NCBI GenBank assembly: GCA_964652075.1
Contig: CAZYZQ010000011.1
Location: 1 to 27,891, forward strand
Source of the DNA: CAZYZQ01 sp964652075
Lineage (GTDB): Bacteria; Bacillota; Clostridia; Oscillospirales; Oscillospiraceae
Length of the DNA: 27,891 bases
Direction: 5' to 3'
The notes beneath the pieces were generated by a model. That model saw nothing but the letters and a program-made list of their open reading frames with translations. It did not search any database and was not told where the DNA came from. Position numbers and translations under genes: made by a program. Of the stretch, positions 7,186 to 13,434 are shown piece after piece (position 1 is the first letter of the stretch; each line of letters begins with the position of its first letter).

Positions 7186-8796
7186 TTATTCAGAGAGGCG
7201 GGAGGAGGCCGCGTCCAGCTGCCGGATCAGGGCCTCGGCACAGCGGATGCCGTCGACTGCGGCGGAGGTGATGCCGCCCGCATAGCCGGCTCCTTCGCCG
7301 CAGGGATAGACGCCGTGCAGCGAGGACTGGAGGGTGCTGTCGCGCAGAATGCGCACGGGGGAGGAGCTGCGCGTTTCCGGTGCGGTCAGAACGGCGTCCG
7401 GAGCAGCAAAGCCTTGCAGCCTCCGATCCAACGCGGGGATGGCCTGTGCGAGAACGGAGGTGATGCGCGCCGGAAGCACCTCGTGCAGGTCGCACCACGT
7501 CACGCCGGGCGCGTAGGAGGGCGTAACACTTCCTGGCCCGTCCGAGGGGCGGCCTGCGAGGAAGTCTCCCACGCGCTGCGCCGGCGCGCGGTAGGTGTTG
7601 TTGGCGGCGCGGTAGGCGCGCTGCTCAATCTCCCGCTGCCACAGCACGCCGCCGAGCGGGCCGCTGTAGGGAAAGTCCTGCGGCGTCAGGGTGACCAGCA
7701 GCGCCGCGTTCGCGTTTTCCCCGTCGCGCGCCGCGTTGCTCATGCCGTTTGTGACGATTCCGCCCGGCTCTGATGCGGCGGCGACAACCTGCCCGCCCGG
7801 GCACATACAGAACGTGTATGCGGAGCTGCCGTCCGGCAGGCGGCAGTTGAGCTTATAATCCGCGGGCGGCAGGAAGCGGCCGCGCGGCGCGCCGTACTGG
7901 GCGCGGTCGACGGCGTCCTGACGGTGCTCAATGCGCACCCCCATGGAAAACGCCTTCGGCTCCATCGGAAGCCCCAGCGTGTGCAGCATGGCGAACGTGT
8001 CGCGGGCGCTGTGGCCGATCGCAAGAATCAGCTGCGAACACGGCAGCGTCTTCGGCGTGCCGTCCTGCTCATAGGAGGCGGCCCGCAGGACGCCGCCGGA
8101 TGCGGAGAGCGCGGTCAGGCGTGCGCCGAAGTGGATTTCTCCTCCGAGCGATTGGACACGACGGCGCAGGTTTTCCACAACATGGGCCAGCACGTCCGTT
8201 CCGATATGCGGCTTTGCGTCCGTCAGAATCAGCGTGCCCGCGCCGAAGGCGGCAAACTGCTCCAATACCCAGCGGATGCGGATATCATGCGTGCCGGTAT
8301 TCAGCTTCCCGTCGGAGAAGGTGCCGGCCCCGCCTTCGCCGAACTGGACATTGCATGCGGAGTCCAACGCACCGCCGGCCCAGAACGCGCGCACGCGCGC
8401 CGTGCGCGTCTGCACGTCCTGCCCACGCTCAAGCACAATGGGCCGGAGCCCTGCCTGCGCCAGGACCAGCGCGGCGAACATTCCCGCCGGGCCGAACCCG
8501 ACGACGATGGGCCGCGCCGCCGGGACGGCGGAGCAGCGCGGAGGCGTATAGAGGTCAGGGTGATAGGGCTCTGCCTGTCTGCATCGCCGGATTGCGGCGG
8601 CTTCCTCGCCGGAAAGATGAAGGGAGACGGTGTAGATCAGCCGGATCTCCGGCTTTTTTCGCGCGTCAACGGAGCGGCGCCGGATCTGCAAGTCCAAAAC
8701 GGCCTTGGGCGGCACATGCAGCGCCTGCGCCGCCTTTCGGGTGAGTGCCTGTTCCGGTTCGCCTGGACGGAGGGAGAGGTCGCGCAGCAGGATCAT
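7186..8796 (-). CDS. FAD-dependent dehydrogenase/oxidoreductase (COG2509-like)
   Basis: The 536-residue flavoprotein has an N-terminal basic domain of about 95 residues, then the dinucleotide-binding GFGPAGMF (100-107) and ERGQDV, followed by FSDGKLNTGTHD, the VLAIGHSARD-like LAIGHSARDT, CMCPGG and a C-terminal GEGAGYAGGITSAAVDG that closes the FAD site. This is the layout of the widespread FAD-dependent dehydrogenases of COG2509, whose substrate is mostly unknown. The start at 8796 is preferred because it forms an ATGA overlap with the upstream gene and begins at the conserved N-terminus; the further open frame is that gene's shadow. It forms a two-gene operon with the flavoprotein before it. 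Confidence 0.88.
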   Translation of the reverse strand: MILLRDLSLRPGEPEQALTRKAAQALHVPPKAVLDLQIRRRSVDARKKPEIRLIYTVSLHLSGEEAAAIRRCRQAEPYHPDLYTPPRCSAVPAARPIVVGFGPAGMFAALVLAQAGLRPIVLERGQDVQTRTARVRAFWAGGALDSACNVQFGEGGAGTFSDGKLNTGTHDIRIRWVLEQFAAFGAGTLILTDAKPHIGTDVLAHVVENLRRRVQSLGGEIHFGARLTALSASGGVLRAASYEQDGTPKTLPCSQLILAIGHSARDTFAMLHTLGLPMEPKAFSMGVRIEHRQDAVDRAQYGAPRGRFLPPADYKLNCRLPDGSSAYTFCMCPGGQVVAAASEPGGIVTNGMSNAARDGENANAALLVTLTPQDFPYSGPLGGVLWQREIEQRAYRAANNTYRAPAQRVGDFLAGRPSDGPGSVTPSYAPGVTWCDLHEVLPARITSVLAQAIPALDRRLQGFAAPDAVLTAPETRSSSPVRILRDSTLQSSLHGVYPCGEGAGYAGGITSAAVDGIRCAEALIRQLDAASSRLSE

Positions 8797-9995
8797 GCTT
8801 CCACCTCCCGGTGCAGCAGCTGCCCGGCCAGATAACCGCTCGACCAGGCCCATTGCAGGTTGTAGCCGCCGCAGTCGCCATCGATGTCCAGCACCTCGCC
8901 GCAGGCGTACAGACGGGGAACCAGCCGGCTTTCGAGTGTCTCCGGGTCAAATTCTTCCGTGCGGATGCCGCCGGCCGTGACCTGTGCCTGCTCCATGCCC
9001 ATCGCACCCTCCAGCGGCAGGAGAAACTGCTTGCACGCAGTGGCGACGGCAGTAAGCGAGGCGTCGGTCAGGGCGCTGAGCGGAGATGCGCCGGAGATGC
9101 CGGCGTAGCGGAGAACGGTACGGCCGAGCCGGTTGTGGAGCATCCCGGTCAGAAGCTCATCGGCCGGCAGGTTGGGGCAGAGGCGGCAGCGCTGTTCCAG
9201 CAGAGCCAGCAGTGTCTCATGGGAGACCTCCTGAAGCAGATCCAGCGCGAGCGCGGCGTGCTTTCCGGCAGCGGCAGCTTGCCGTGAGATTGCAAAGATC
9301 ACAGGCCCACTGACACCGTACTCTGTGAACTGTACCTCACCGTCGAGGGAAGTAGCTCCCAGCGTGACGCGGCATTGCGCCCGCACACCCTTGAGCGAAC
9401 GGACGTAGGTCGGATCGGTCCTGAGCTGCACAAGCGACGGCAGCAGCCGCGTGCGCGTGTGGCCAAAGCTCTCCAGAAGCTGATAGCCCGCAGCCGTTCC
9501 CCCCAGCTTCCCGCCCGCCAAGCCACCCGCGGCGATGATCAGCGCGTCGGCGCAGAACCGCTCGGATTGCGTCCTGATGATGAACTGCGCGCCCTTTTTT
9601 GAGCAGGAGATGACCTCACAGCCGGTGTGTACCTCAACGCCGCGCGCGTCCAGCGCAAAGCGGAGCACGTCGAGCACACTGTTCGCGGAATCGCTTCGCG
9701 GATAGACACGGCCGTCCGGCTCCGCAACGGTGAGAAGCCCGAGCGAGGAGAAGCGCGACAGCGTCGCATCCACAGGCAGCGCGGCAAATGCCGGGCGGCA
9801 GAACGCAACGTCGAAGCCGTGGTAGTGCTGCGCCGAGAGATGCAGGTTTGTCAAATTGCACCGGCCGTTGCCGGTGGCGAGCAGCTTCCGCCCCACGCGC
9901 GCCTGCCGTTCGAGCAGCGTCACGCGGTGGTGCTGCGCCGCCGTGATGGCGGCAAACATCCCGGAGGCGCCGCCGCCGATAATCAAAACATCCAT
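8793..9995 (-). CDS. HI0933/BaiN-family NAD(P)/FAD-dependent flavoprotein
   Basis: The 400-residue protein has the FAD-binding GGGASG (7-12), the family signature GRKLLATGNGRCNLTN-type stretch (35-50), YPRSDSANSVLD, the AGGLAGGKLGGTAAGY segment and the C-terminal GEVLDIDGDCGGYNLQWAWSSG, which contacts FAD. The family includes YhiN and the BaiN protein described from bile-acid reducing Clostridium, but most members have no known substrate and I do not claim bile-acid activity. A GGGAGG site precedes the ATG. The next gene starts within its stop codon (ATGA), so two flavoproteins are coupled, which suggests a shared substrate pathway or complex. Confidence 0.88.
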   Translation of the reverse strand: MDVLIIGGGASGMFAAITAAQHHRVTLLERQARVGRKLLATGNGRCNLTNLHLSAQHYHGFDVAFCRPAFAALPVDATLSRFSSLGLLTVAEPDGRVYPRSDSANSVLDVLRFALDARGVEVHTGCEVISCSKKGAQFIIRTQSERFCADALIIAAGGLAGGKLGGTAAGYQLLESFGHTRTRLLPSLVQLRTDPTYVRSLKGVRAQCRVTLGATSLDGEVQFTEYGVSGPVIFAISRQAAAAGKHAALALDLLQEVSHETLLALLEQRCRLCPNLPADELLTGMLHNRLGRTVLRYAGISGASPLSALTDASLTAVATACKQFLLPLEGAMGMEQAQVTAGGIRTEEFDPETLESRLVPRLYACGEVLDIDGDCGGYNLQWAWSSGYLAGQLLHREVEA

Positions 9996-10240
9996 AGATC
10001 CTCCCGTCCCGGCTGCCGAAGCTATAGGGTGGCCGCATATTGCCTATGCAGCCTGTCCCGAGCTGCTGTGCGCAGCAAAAATGAAATCCTGTGCAAAGGG
10101 AATGCGGCGTAATGCTTGAAGCCTTGTTAGCATTTTTTATTCGCAATTTTGGCCCCGGACCTCAGTAATGAATTGTGGTTCATGGGATGAAAATCCGAAT
10201 CACAGAATCTAGAAAAGTCCGAAACCCGTTGCGGCTCAAT

Positions 10241-10281
10241 GAAAAACCCGAGAAGCCTCAATCTACAAAGCTTCTCGGGTT
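10241..10281 (-). terminator. Terminator of tRNA-Leu
   Basis: Twelve-base perfect arms (10245-10256 and 10270-10281) with a 13-base loop are followed on the - strand by TTTTTC. The promoter-proximal arm begins at the last base of the encoded CCA, so the hairpin directly abuts the tRNA 3' end. Confidence 0.85.
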
Positions 10282-10368
10282 GGTGCGCGAGGCGGGACTT
10301 GAACCCGCACGTCCGCAGTGGACACTAGAACCTGAATCTAGCGAGTCTGCCAATTCCACCACTCGCGC
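10281..10368 (-). tRNA. tRNA-Leu (anticodon CAG), CCA encoded
   Basis: The - strand folds into a class II tRNA. The acceptor GCGCGAG pairs with CTCGCGC, the D-arm includes GTGGTGGAATTGGCAGAC, the anticodon stem CTAGA/TCTAG encloses TTCAGGT with anticodon CAG, the long variable arm has a GTCC/GGAC stem, and the T-arm is GCGGG TTCAAGT CCCGC. CCA is encoded at 10281-10283. Without CCA the tRNA is 85 bases. Confidence 0.95.
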
Positions 10369-10399
10369 ATATGGAGCACGCTCTCTCAAGCGCTCCAAT

Positions 10400-10428
10400 A
10401 TATTACCATATCATGCGGCGGTTGTCAA
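10400..10428 (-). promoter_or_regulatory. Sigma-70 type promoter of tRNA-Leu
   Basis: On the - strand TTGACA (10423-10428) is followed after exactly 17 bases by TAATAT (10400-10405), 31 bases before the tRNA 5' end. Confidence 0.75.
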
Positions 10429-10438
10429 CAGGAAAATG

Positions 10439-10470
10439 CAAAAAACCTGCCTGAAGCTGCTGACGGCAGG
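10439..10470 (-). terminator. Terminator of the asparaginase gene
   Basis: On the - strand a CCTGCC...GGCAGG stem (arms 10465-10470 and 10446-10451, 13-base loop) is followed by six T residues, 24 bases after the asparaginase stop. Confidence 0.7.
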
Positions 10471-10494
10471 GCAGGGCGCGAAAACAGCCCCGCC

Positions 10495-11511
10495 TCAGCT
10501 CCGGCTGTCCGCCGCCTCCGGCGCCGCAGCGGGAACCAGATCGCATGCGACCGGCGTGTAAAACATACGGCGGACAGATTCCGGATCGTTTGTCTGCGCC
10601 AGAATCCACATGAGCTTTGCCAGAACGGCCTCTGTCGTCATGTCGTAGGCCTCCAGCACGCCGGGAACTGACTTGAGGTGCCGCCCGACCTGATAGACGG
10701 AAATGTCGCTGCCCTCGTTCTGCACCTGCGTGGTCAGGACGACGATGCGGCCGCGTTCGGTCCAGCGGCGCACACAGGGGTGGAAGCCGCCCGCCTCCGG
10801 CAGGCCCCCGACGCCGAAGCTTTCAATAATCAGCGCTTCGTTCCGCGCGAACAGATAATCCAGCCAACCGCTCTCTGCGCCGGGGAACAGCTTCAAAATC
10901 GCAACCCGTGTCTCCAGCTGGGTGTAAAATGTTGGAACAGAGGCACAGGGCGACGTGAGATAGGTAAGCTGCCGCCCATCCTGAATGACGCCCAGCGGCG
11001 GATAGTTGATGGAGGAGAAGGCCTGAAACTGTTTCGAGTGCGTTTTCCGCGCGCGTGTGCCGAGCAGGATCTCGCCGCCGAAGACGAGACAGACGCCGTG
11101 CAGGCCGGAGGCTGCGACCTGGAAGGCATCCTGCAAATTGCGCTTCGAGTCCGTCGTGTCGAAGCCGATCGGCTTCTGCGCGCCCGTCAGCACAACAGGC
11201 TTCGGGCTGTTTTGAATCAAATAGCTGAGAGCGGCGGCGGTGTAGGCCATCGTGTCGGTGCCGTGGGTGATGACAAAGCCGTCGAATTCATCGTAGTGCG
11301 CCTGCACACAGGCTGCGATTTTCAGCCAGTGCGCCGGGGTGAGATTTGTACTGTCGAGGCGTAGAAGCGGGATGGACTCCACCAGATAGCGCGCCGACAG
11401 CTCCGGGACATAGTTGAGCAGCTGCGAGGTTTGCAGCTCCGGCGCAAGCCCATCCGGCGTCATCTCCGAAGCAATCGTACCGCCGGTTCCGATGAGCAGA
11501 ATCCGTTTCAT
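10495..11511 (-). CDS. ansA: Type I L-asparaginase
   Basis: This cytoplasmic enzyme hydrolyses asparagine to aspartate and ammonia. The 338-residue protein has both threonine-containing motifs of the family: GTGGTIAS with nucleophile T12, and THGTDTM (82-88) with T85 and D86. TGAQKP and TDSKRNLQDA follow. There is no signal peptide, which fits the low-affinity cytoplasmic type I group. A GTG at 11523 is in frame, but it lies inside the AAAGGTGG ribosome binding site, so the ATG at 11511 is preferred. The gene has its own promoter at 11537-11565 and a terminator, so it is a single-gene unit. Confidence 0.92.
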   Translation of the reverse strand: MKRILLIGTGGTIASEMTPDGLAPELQTSQLLNYVPELSARYLVESIPLLRLDSTNLTPAHWLKIAACVQAHYDEFDGFVITHGTDTMAYTAAALSYLIQNSPKPVVLTGAQKPIGFDTTDSKRNLQDAFQVAASGLHGVCLVFGGEILLGTRARKTHSKQFQAFSSINYPPLGVIQDGRQLTYLTSPCASVPTFYTQLETRVAILKLFPGAESGWLDYLFARNEALIIESFGVGGLPEAGGFHPCVRRWTERGRIVVLTTQVQNEGSDISVYQVGRHLKSVPGVLEAYDMTTEAVLAKLMWILAQTNDPESVRRMFYTPVACDLVPAAAPEAADSRS

Positions 11512-11536
11512 ATGTGTTTCCACCTTTCAACGCACA

Positions 11537-11565
11537 ATTATACAACGAACCGCGTGCGTTTGCAA
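11537..11565 (-). promoter_or_regulatory. Promoter of the asparaginase gene
   Basis: On the - strand TTGCAA (11560-11565), a 17-base spacer and a perfect TATAAT (11537-11542) lie 26 bases before the start codon. Confidence 0.75.
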
Positions 11566-11587
11566 TATGGCAGGCATGTTCAAGGAG

Positions 11588-11718
11588 CTAAGAATGCCCT
11601 TCCTGTTTCCTGAAGGTGTTGCGGTATTCGCGGGGGCAAACATGCCGAGTTCCGGGTGGTCGCAATGAACCACTTCGTGCAGCTGAGGCGCATTTTCTGG
11701 TTTTCCTGCGATCTCCAT
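11588..11718 (-). pseudogene. Internally deleted AraC-family regulator remnant
   Basis: A promoter, a strong AGAGGAG site and an ATG at 11718 lead into MEIAGKPENAPQLHEVVHCD, which looks like the start of an N-terminal arabinose-binding-type domain. After about 26 codons the sequence continues, one frame over, with CPREYRNTFRKQEGHS and a TAG at 11588. That is the typical last stretch of an AraC DNA-binding domain (sP.EYR...R). About 200 or more codons between the two ends seem to be missing, and the junction is out of frame. The in-frame continuation runs on to 11527 (63 residues) without family resemblance. The reading as a deletion remnant is inference from the two end signatures. Confidence 0.6.
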
Positions 11719-11761
11719 GTTAAAAATCTCCTCTGGAAAGCTGTGGCGCTTTTTCAAATTT

Positions 11762-11790
11762 AGTATATCATGCAGGTAACAAAATTGCAA
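11762..11790 (-). promoter_or_regulatory. Promoter of the AraC remnant
   Basis: On the - strand TTGCAA (11785-11790), 17 bases and TATACT (11762-11767) are followed by the SD and ATG of the remnant. A perfect palindrome AACAATTGTT (11795-11804) lies just upstream and could have been an operator. Confidence 0.6.
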
Positions 11791-11804
11791 TTTGAACAAT
11801 TGTT

Positions 11805-11928
11805 ATAGAGGAAAGATAAGACGGTGCTTTGAAACGGGAAATTTGTGTCGCCACGCGCCACGTGCTTTATGCGATGGGCAAAAGAAATGCAGGGCTCGGC
11901 ACGCCCGCCATAGCAACATCCCACGCGA
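11805..11928 (+). other. Intergenic stretch with no recognised gene
   Basis: The 124 bases between the AraC remnant promoter and the terminator at 11929 hold no convincing reading frame with a ribosome binding site. The terminator implies that something was once transcribed from the + strand here, but I cannot identify it. Confidence 0.4.
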
Positions 11929-11958
11929 GGAGCCGCAGAAATGCGGCTCCTTTTTGTT
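11929..11958 (+). terminator. Rho-independent terminator
   Basis: GGAGCCGCA and TGCGGCTCC form a 9-bp stem with a GAAA-type loop followed by TTTTTGTTT. No intact gene precedes it on the + strand, so it is probably left over from a lost gene. Confidence 0.75.
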
Positions 11959-11959
11959 T

Positions 11960-12222
11960 GGTAACACCTGCGCAAGCGGAGAAATCTGTAAGCGCGGCTG
12001 CGAAGGAGGCTTCAAAGCAGCTTGCGGCGTTCGGCGAAATCAACAAACAAAAACGGCAAAGTAGAAGTTGGGGGCGTGGCCTACTACACTGAGACAGGTA
12101 CGACGATTAATACTCCAGAGTCACGGCAACAGATCAGCAAGATCGTTGCGATCACCCGCACGGTTGTCCTCAACACGGTTGCGCCGGTCATCCGGCGGTC
12201 TGTGCAGATCAAGGTGCATTGA
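11960..12222 (+). pseudogene. Frameshifted fragment, possibly from a phage structural gene
   Basis: Two consecutive stretches look coding in different frames. The first encodes AEKSVSAAAKEASKQLAAFG. About 15 codons later the +1 frame encodes VEVGGVAYYTETGTTINTPE and then a hydrophobic/basic end (VVLNTVAPVIRRSVQIKVH), stopping at 12220-12222. No ribosome binding site or start is visible, and the left end abuts a terminator. The Ala/Lys helix followed by a compact beta-like end resembles the C-terminus of a phage or tailocin protein. I cannot name the family, so this is a low-confidence call. Confidence 0.35.
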
Positions 12223-12230
12223 GAGCGCAA

Positions 12231-12254
12231 AAAAACCGCCCCGGATGGGGCGGC
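12231..12254 (-). terminator. Terminator of the DUF2442-HTH gene
   Basis: On the - strand CCGCCCC-ATCC-GGGGCGG (12236-12253) is followed by a run of seven T residues, right after the stop codon at 12257. Confidence 0.85.
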
Positions 12255-12256
12255 GG

Positions 12257-12688
12257 TTACTGCGGCGGGTTTCCGTATTCGCGGAGCATGGCGGCGCGGG
12301 TGACGATCCACTGCTTGCCGTACTTCTGCACATCCACGCCTTCTATGAGCTTGCGGTATGCGACGGCTTTGCGCAGGGTGCTTTCACTTAAGCCCCAGAT
12401 CGCCGTGGCATCACCGAATGACAGAAGCCCGTCAAACGGCGTCTGAACAGGTGTGCCGTTATGGTACAGCTCGTCACAGGCAAGATCGATCTCGTCATTC
12501 CACGAGATGCCGTAGCCGCCGGGATCGGCACAGACCTGCGAGAACAGGCCGGGGATGTCCCGCAGCGGCGTGAATACAGGATCGGCAAGCAGCGGGGTGC
12601 AATCATATTCCCGCGCCGTGCCGTCGCAGAAGTGGACGAGCAGCCGCCAGTCCGGCAGCGGAGAGACGGATTTAAGCTTGTGGAACAT
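12257..12688 (-). CDS. DUF2442 domain fused to a helix-turn-helix domain
   Basis: The 143-residue protein has an N-terminal DUF2442-like part (about residues 1-85, with LLVHFCDGTAREYD and a late GYGISWNDEIDLACDELY) and a C-terminal HTH-like part (about 90-143) reading ATAIWGLSESTLRKAVAYRK...KYGKQWIVTRAAM. DUF2442 proteins are often encoded beside DUF4160 proteins in what looks like a toxin-antitoxin or regulatory pair, and here a DUF4160 gene lies directly upstream. The HTH suggests that this partner binds DNA and controls the pair's promoter, which contains a palindrome. A GGAAAGGAG site precedes the start. The gene is intact although its partner is broken. Confidence 0.7.
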   Translation of the reverse strand: MFHKLKSVSPLPDWRLLVHFCDGTAREYDCTPLLADPVFTPLRDIPGLFSQVCADPGGYGISWNDEIDLACDELYHNGTPVQTPFDGLLSFGDATAIWGLSESTLRKAVAYRKLIEGVDVQKYGKQWIVTRAAMLREYGNPPQ

Positions 12689-12708
12689 GGAGATTTCTCC
12701 TTTCCTGC

Positions 12709-12962
12709 TTATTCAAGCGGAGGCAGCTTCCGGAAAATCTGCGTTTCCCACATGGCAAGAATTCTGCCTGATGCAGCTTCGCCTACTCCGTGGCGAGCGC
12801 CAAGCCCGTTGCGGGAAGATCTCCTTCAATCAGCTGCATGGTGCGCAGATCCAGCACACCATTGTAATCGTCATACAGAATGTGGATGTGCGGCGGGTTA
12901 TGCTCTTTGCCGCGCAGGTACATCTTGATGATAAGGCCGTAGAACCTCGTGATGACAGGCAC
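12709..12962 (-). pseudogene. DUF4160 gene with a nonsense codon and a one-base deletion
   Basis: The intact first half reads PVITRFYGLIIKMYLRGKEH then NPPHIHILYDDYNGVLDL, typical for DUF4160. At 12783-12785 a TAG stands where the family normally has Trp (TGG) before the AKLHQAE segment. After that segment one base is missing, and the frame switches to LAMWETQIFRKLPPLE with TAA at 12709-12711, the expected C-terminus. Both lesions are single-base. The ATG at 12971 directly follows the GAGGAG site with no spacer, so GTG at 12962 (9 bases away) is the likelier start and gives the family's usual MPVITRF beginning. Gene order and spacing show it was co-transcribed with the DUF2442-HTH gene. Confidence 0.75.
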
Positions 12963-12988
12963 TGAAAACATCTCCTCTCTATAGTTTT

Positions 12989-13017
12989 ATTATATCACGA
13001 TAACGTGATACAGTCAA
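12989..13017 (-). promoter_or_regulatory. Promoter with internal palindromic operator for the DUF4160/DUF2442 pair
   Basis: On the - strand TTGACT (13012-13017), a 17-base spacer and a perfect TATAAT (12989-12994) form a strong promoter. The spacer and the end of the -10 box contain the inverted repeat TATCACG-TTAT-CGTGATA (12993-13010), so a bound repressor would directly block RNA polymerase. Confidence 0.8.
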
Positions 13018-13133
13018 GCACAAATACGAAAAAGAAGGAAGCAATACTCAAAATACACAATGATAAACGGCACAGGCTGTACGAAGCGGCAATGTAAAAC
13101 GCCGCCCGGTTGGGCGGCAGAACAGGAAAATAT
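13018..13133. other. Intergenic stretch with a perfect hairpin
   Basis: There is no gene here. GCCGCCC-GGTT-GGGCGGC (13101-13118) is a perfect 7-bp hairpin. On the - strand it is followed by GTTTTAC and might act as a weak terminator that insulates the neighbouring locus. Confidence 0.45.
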
Positions 13134-13162
13134 TTGACAATCAGCGGCGCAACGGGTAGAAT
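13134..13162 (+). promoter_or_regulatory. Promoter of the small hydrophobic peptide mRNA
   Basis: TTGACA (13134-13139), a 17-base spacer and TAGAAT (13157-13162). The predicted transcription start (about 13169) coincides with the first base of the 5' hairpin GCACCGGC-GAAA-GCCGGTGC (13169-13188). Confidence 0.8.
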
Positions 13163-13188
13163 AAAAAAGCACCGGCGAAAGCCGGTGC

Positions 13189-13239
13189 GAGGCGCTGCCA
13201 TATACGGTGGGCGGTTGGCACTTCCTTTTAGAAGGGAGT
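13189..13239 (+). promoter_or_regulatory. Leader RNA: long-range pairing arm and SD-sequestering hairpin
   Basis: GAGGCGCTGCC (13189-13199) and GCGGTTGGC (13211-13219) are exact complements of 13384-13394 and 13370-13378 in the same transcript's 3' region. Immediately after comes an 8-bp hairpin, ACTTCCTT-TTAG-AAGGGAGT (13220-13239, one G-U pair), whose 3' arm is the Shine-Dalgarno sequence. Translation should therefore be blocked unless the leader is remodelled. Confidence 0.65.
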
Positions 13240-13246
13240 GATGCTT

Positions 13247-13327
13247 ATGTGGGATATGCACAGATTCCTGCGCATCCTCGTGTGTTTAGCCTTTGTGCTG
13301 TACATACTGACCATAAAAGCAAGATAG
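13247..13327 (+). CDS. 26-residue single-pass hydrophobic peptide, candidate type I toxin
   Basis: The peptide MWDMHRFLRILVCLAFVLYI continues with LTIKAR and ends in TAG. It is a short polar start, one membrane-spanning stretch of about 17 residues and a basic C-terminus, the layout of Fst/Hok/TxpA-like membrane toxins and of the holin-like small toxins of Firmicutes. The start at 13247 is 8 bases from GGGAG; the in-frame ATG at 13241 is too close to it. The gene has its own promoter, a structured leader, an antisense promoter facing its 3' end and a terminator. I do not recognise the peptide sequence itself. Toxicity is inferred from layout only. Confidence 0.7.
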   Translation: MWDMHRFLRILVCLAFVLYILTIKAR

Positions 13328-13399
13328 CCGCCCCTGCCACGGCCACGGCTATCTACTGCCGAGACTAAGGCCAACCGCTTACCGGCAGCGCCTCTTTCT
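13315..13399 (-). ncRNA. Predicted antisense RNA (candidate antitoxin RNA)
   Basis: A perfect - strand promoter (13406-13434) should start an RNA near 13399 that runs back over the 3' untranslated region and stop codon of the peptide gene. A likely end is the hairpin with arms CGGCTATCT/AGATAGCCG (13346-13354 and 13322-13330), followed on this strand by TGCTTTTA. That gives an RNA of about 85 bases. Its body is fully complementary to 13315-13399 of the peptide mRNA. Confidence 0.6.
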
Positions 13400-13405
13400 A
13401 CCACC

Positions 13406-13434
13406 ATCATACCAGACCGCGCCCGGATTGTCAA
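13406..13434 (-). promoter_or_regulatory. Antisense promoter facing the small peptide gene
   Basis: On the - strand TTGACA (13429-13434), 17 bases and TATGAT (13406-13411). The -35 box lies inside the stem of the peptide mRNA's terminator. The sequence from TTGACAATC onward resembles the sense promoter, so the two look like inverted copies. Confidence 0.75.

Noticed and set aside
8793..9995. Specific BaiN bile-acid reductase assignment
   Set aside because: The protein belongs to the wider HI0933 family, but no other bai genes are present and residues for bile-acid specificity cannot be judged from sequence.
10111..10142. AATGCT...AGCATTTTTT terminator-like hairpin on the + strand
   Set aside because: Only a 6-bp AT-rich stem, and no + strand gene lies upstream; on the - strand it has no T-run.
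12995..13261. 88-codon - strand frame across the toxin-antitoxin-like leader
   Set aside because: It has no ribosome binding site and its bases are fully explained by the + strand promoter, leader hairpins and DUF4160 promoter.
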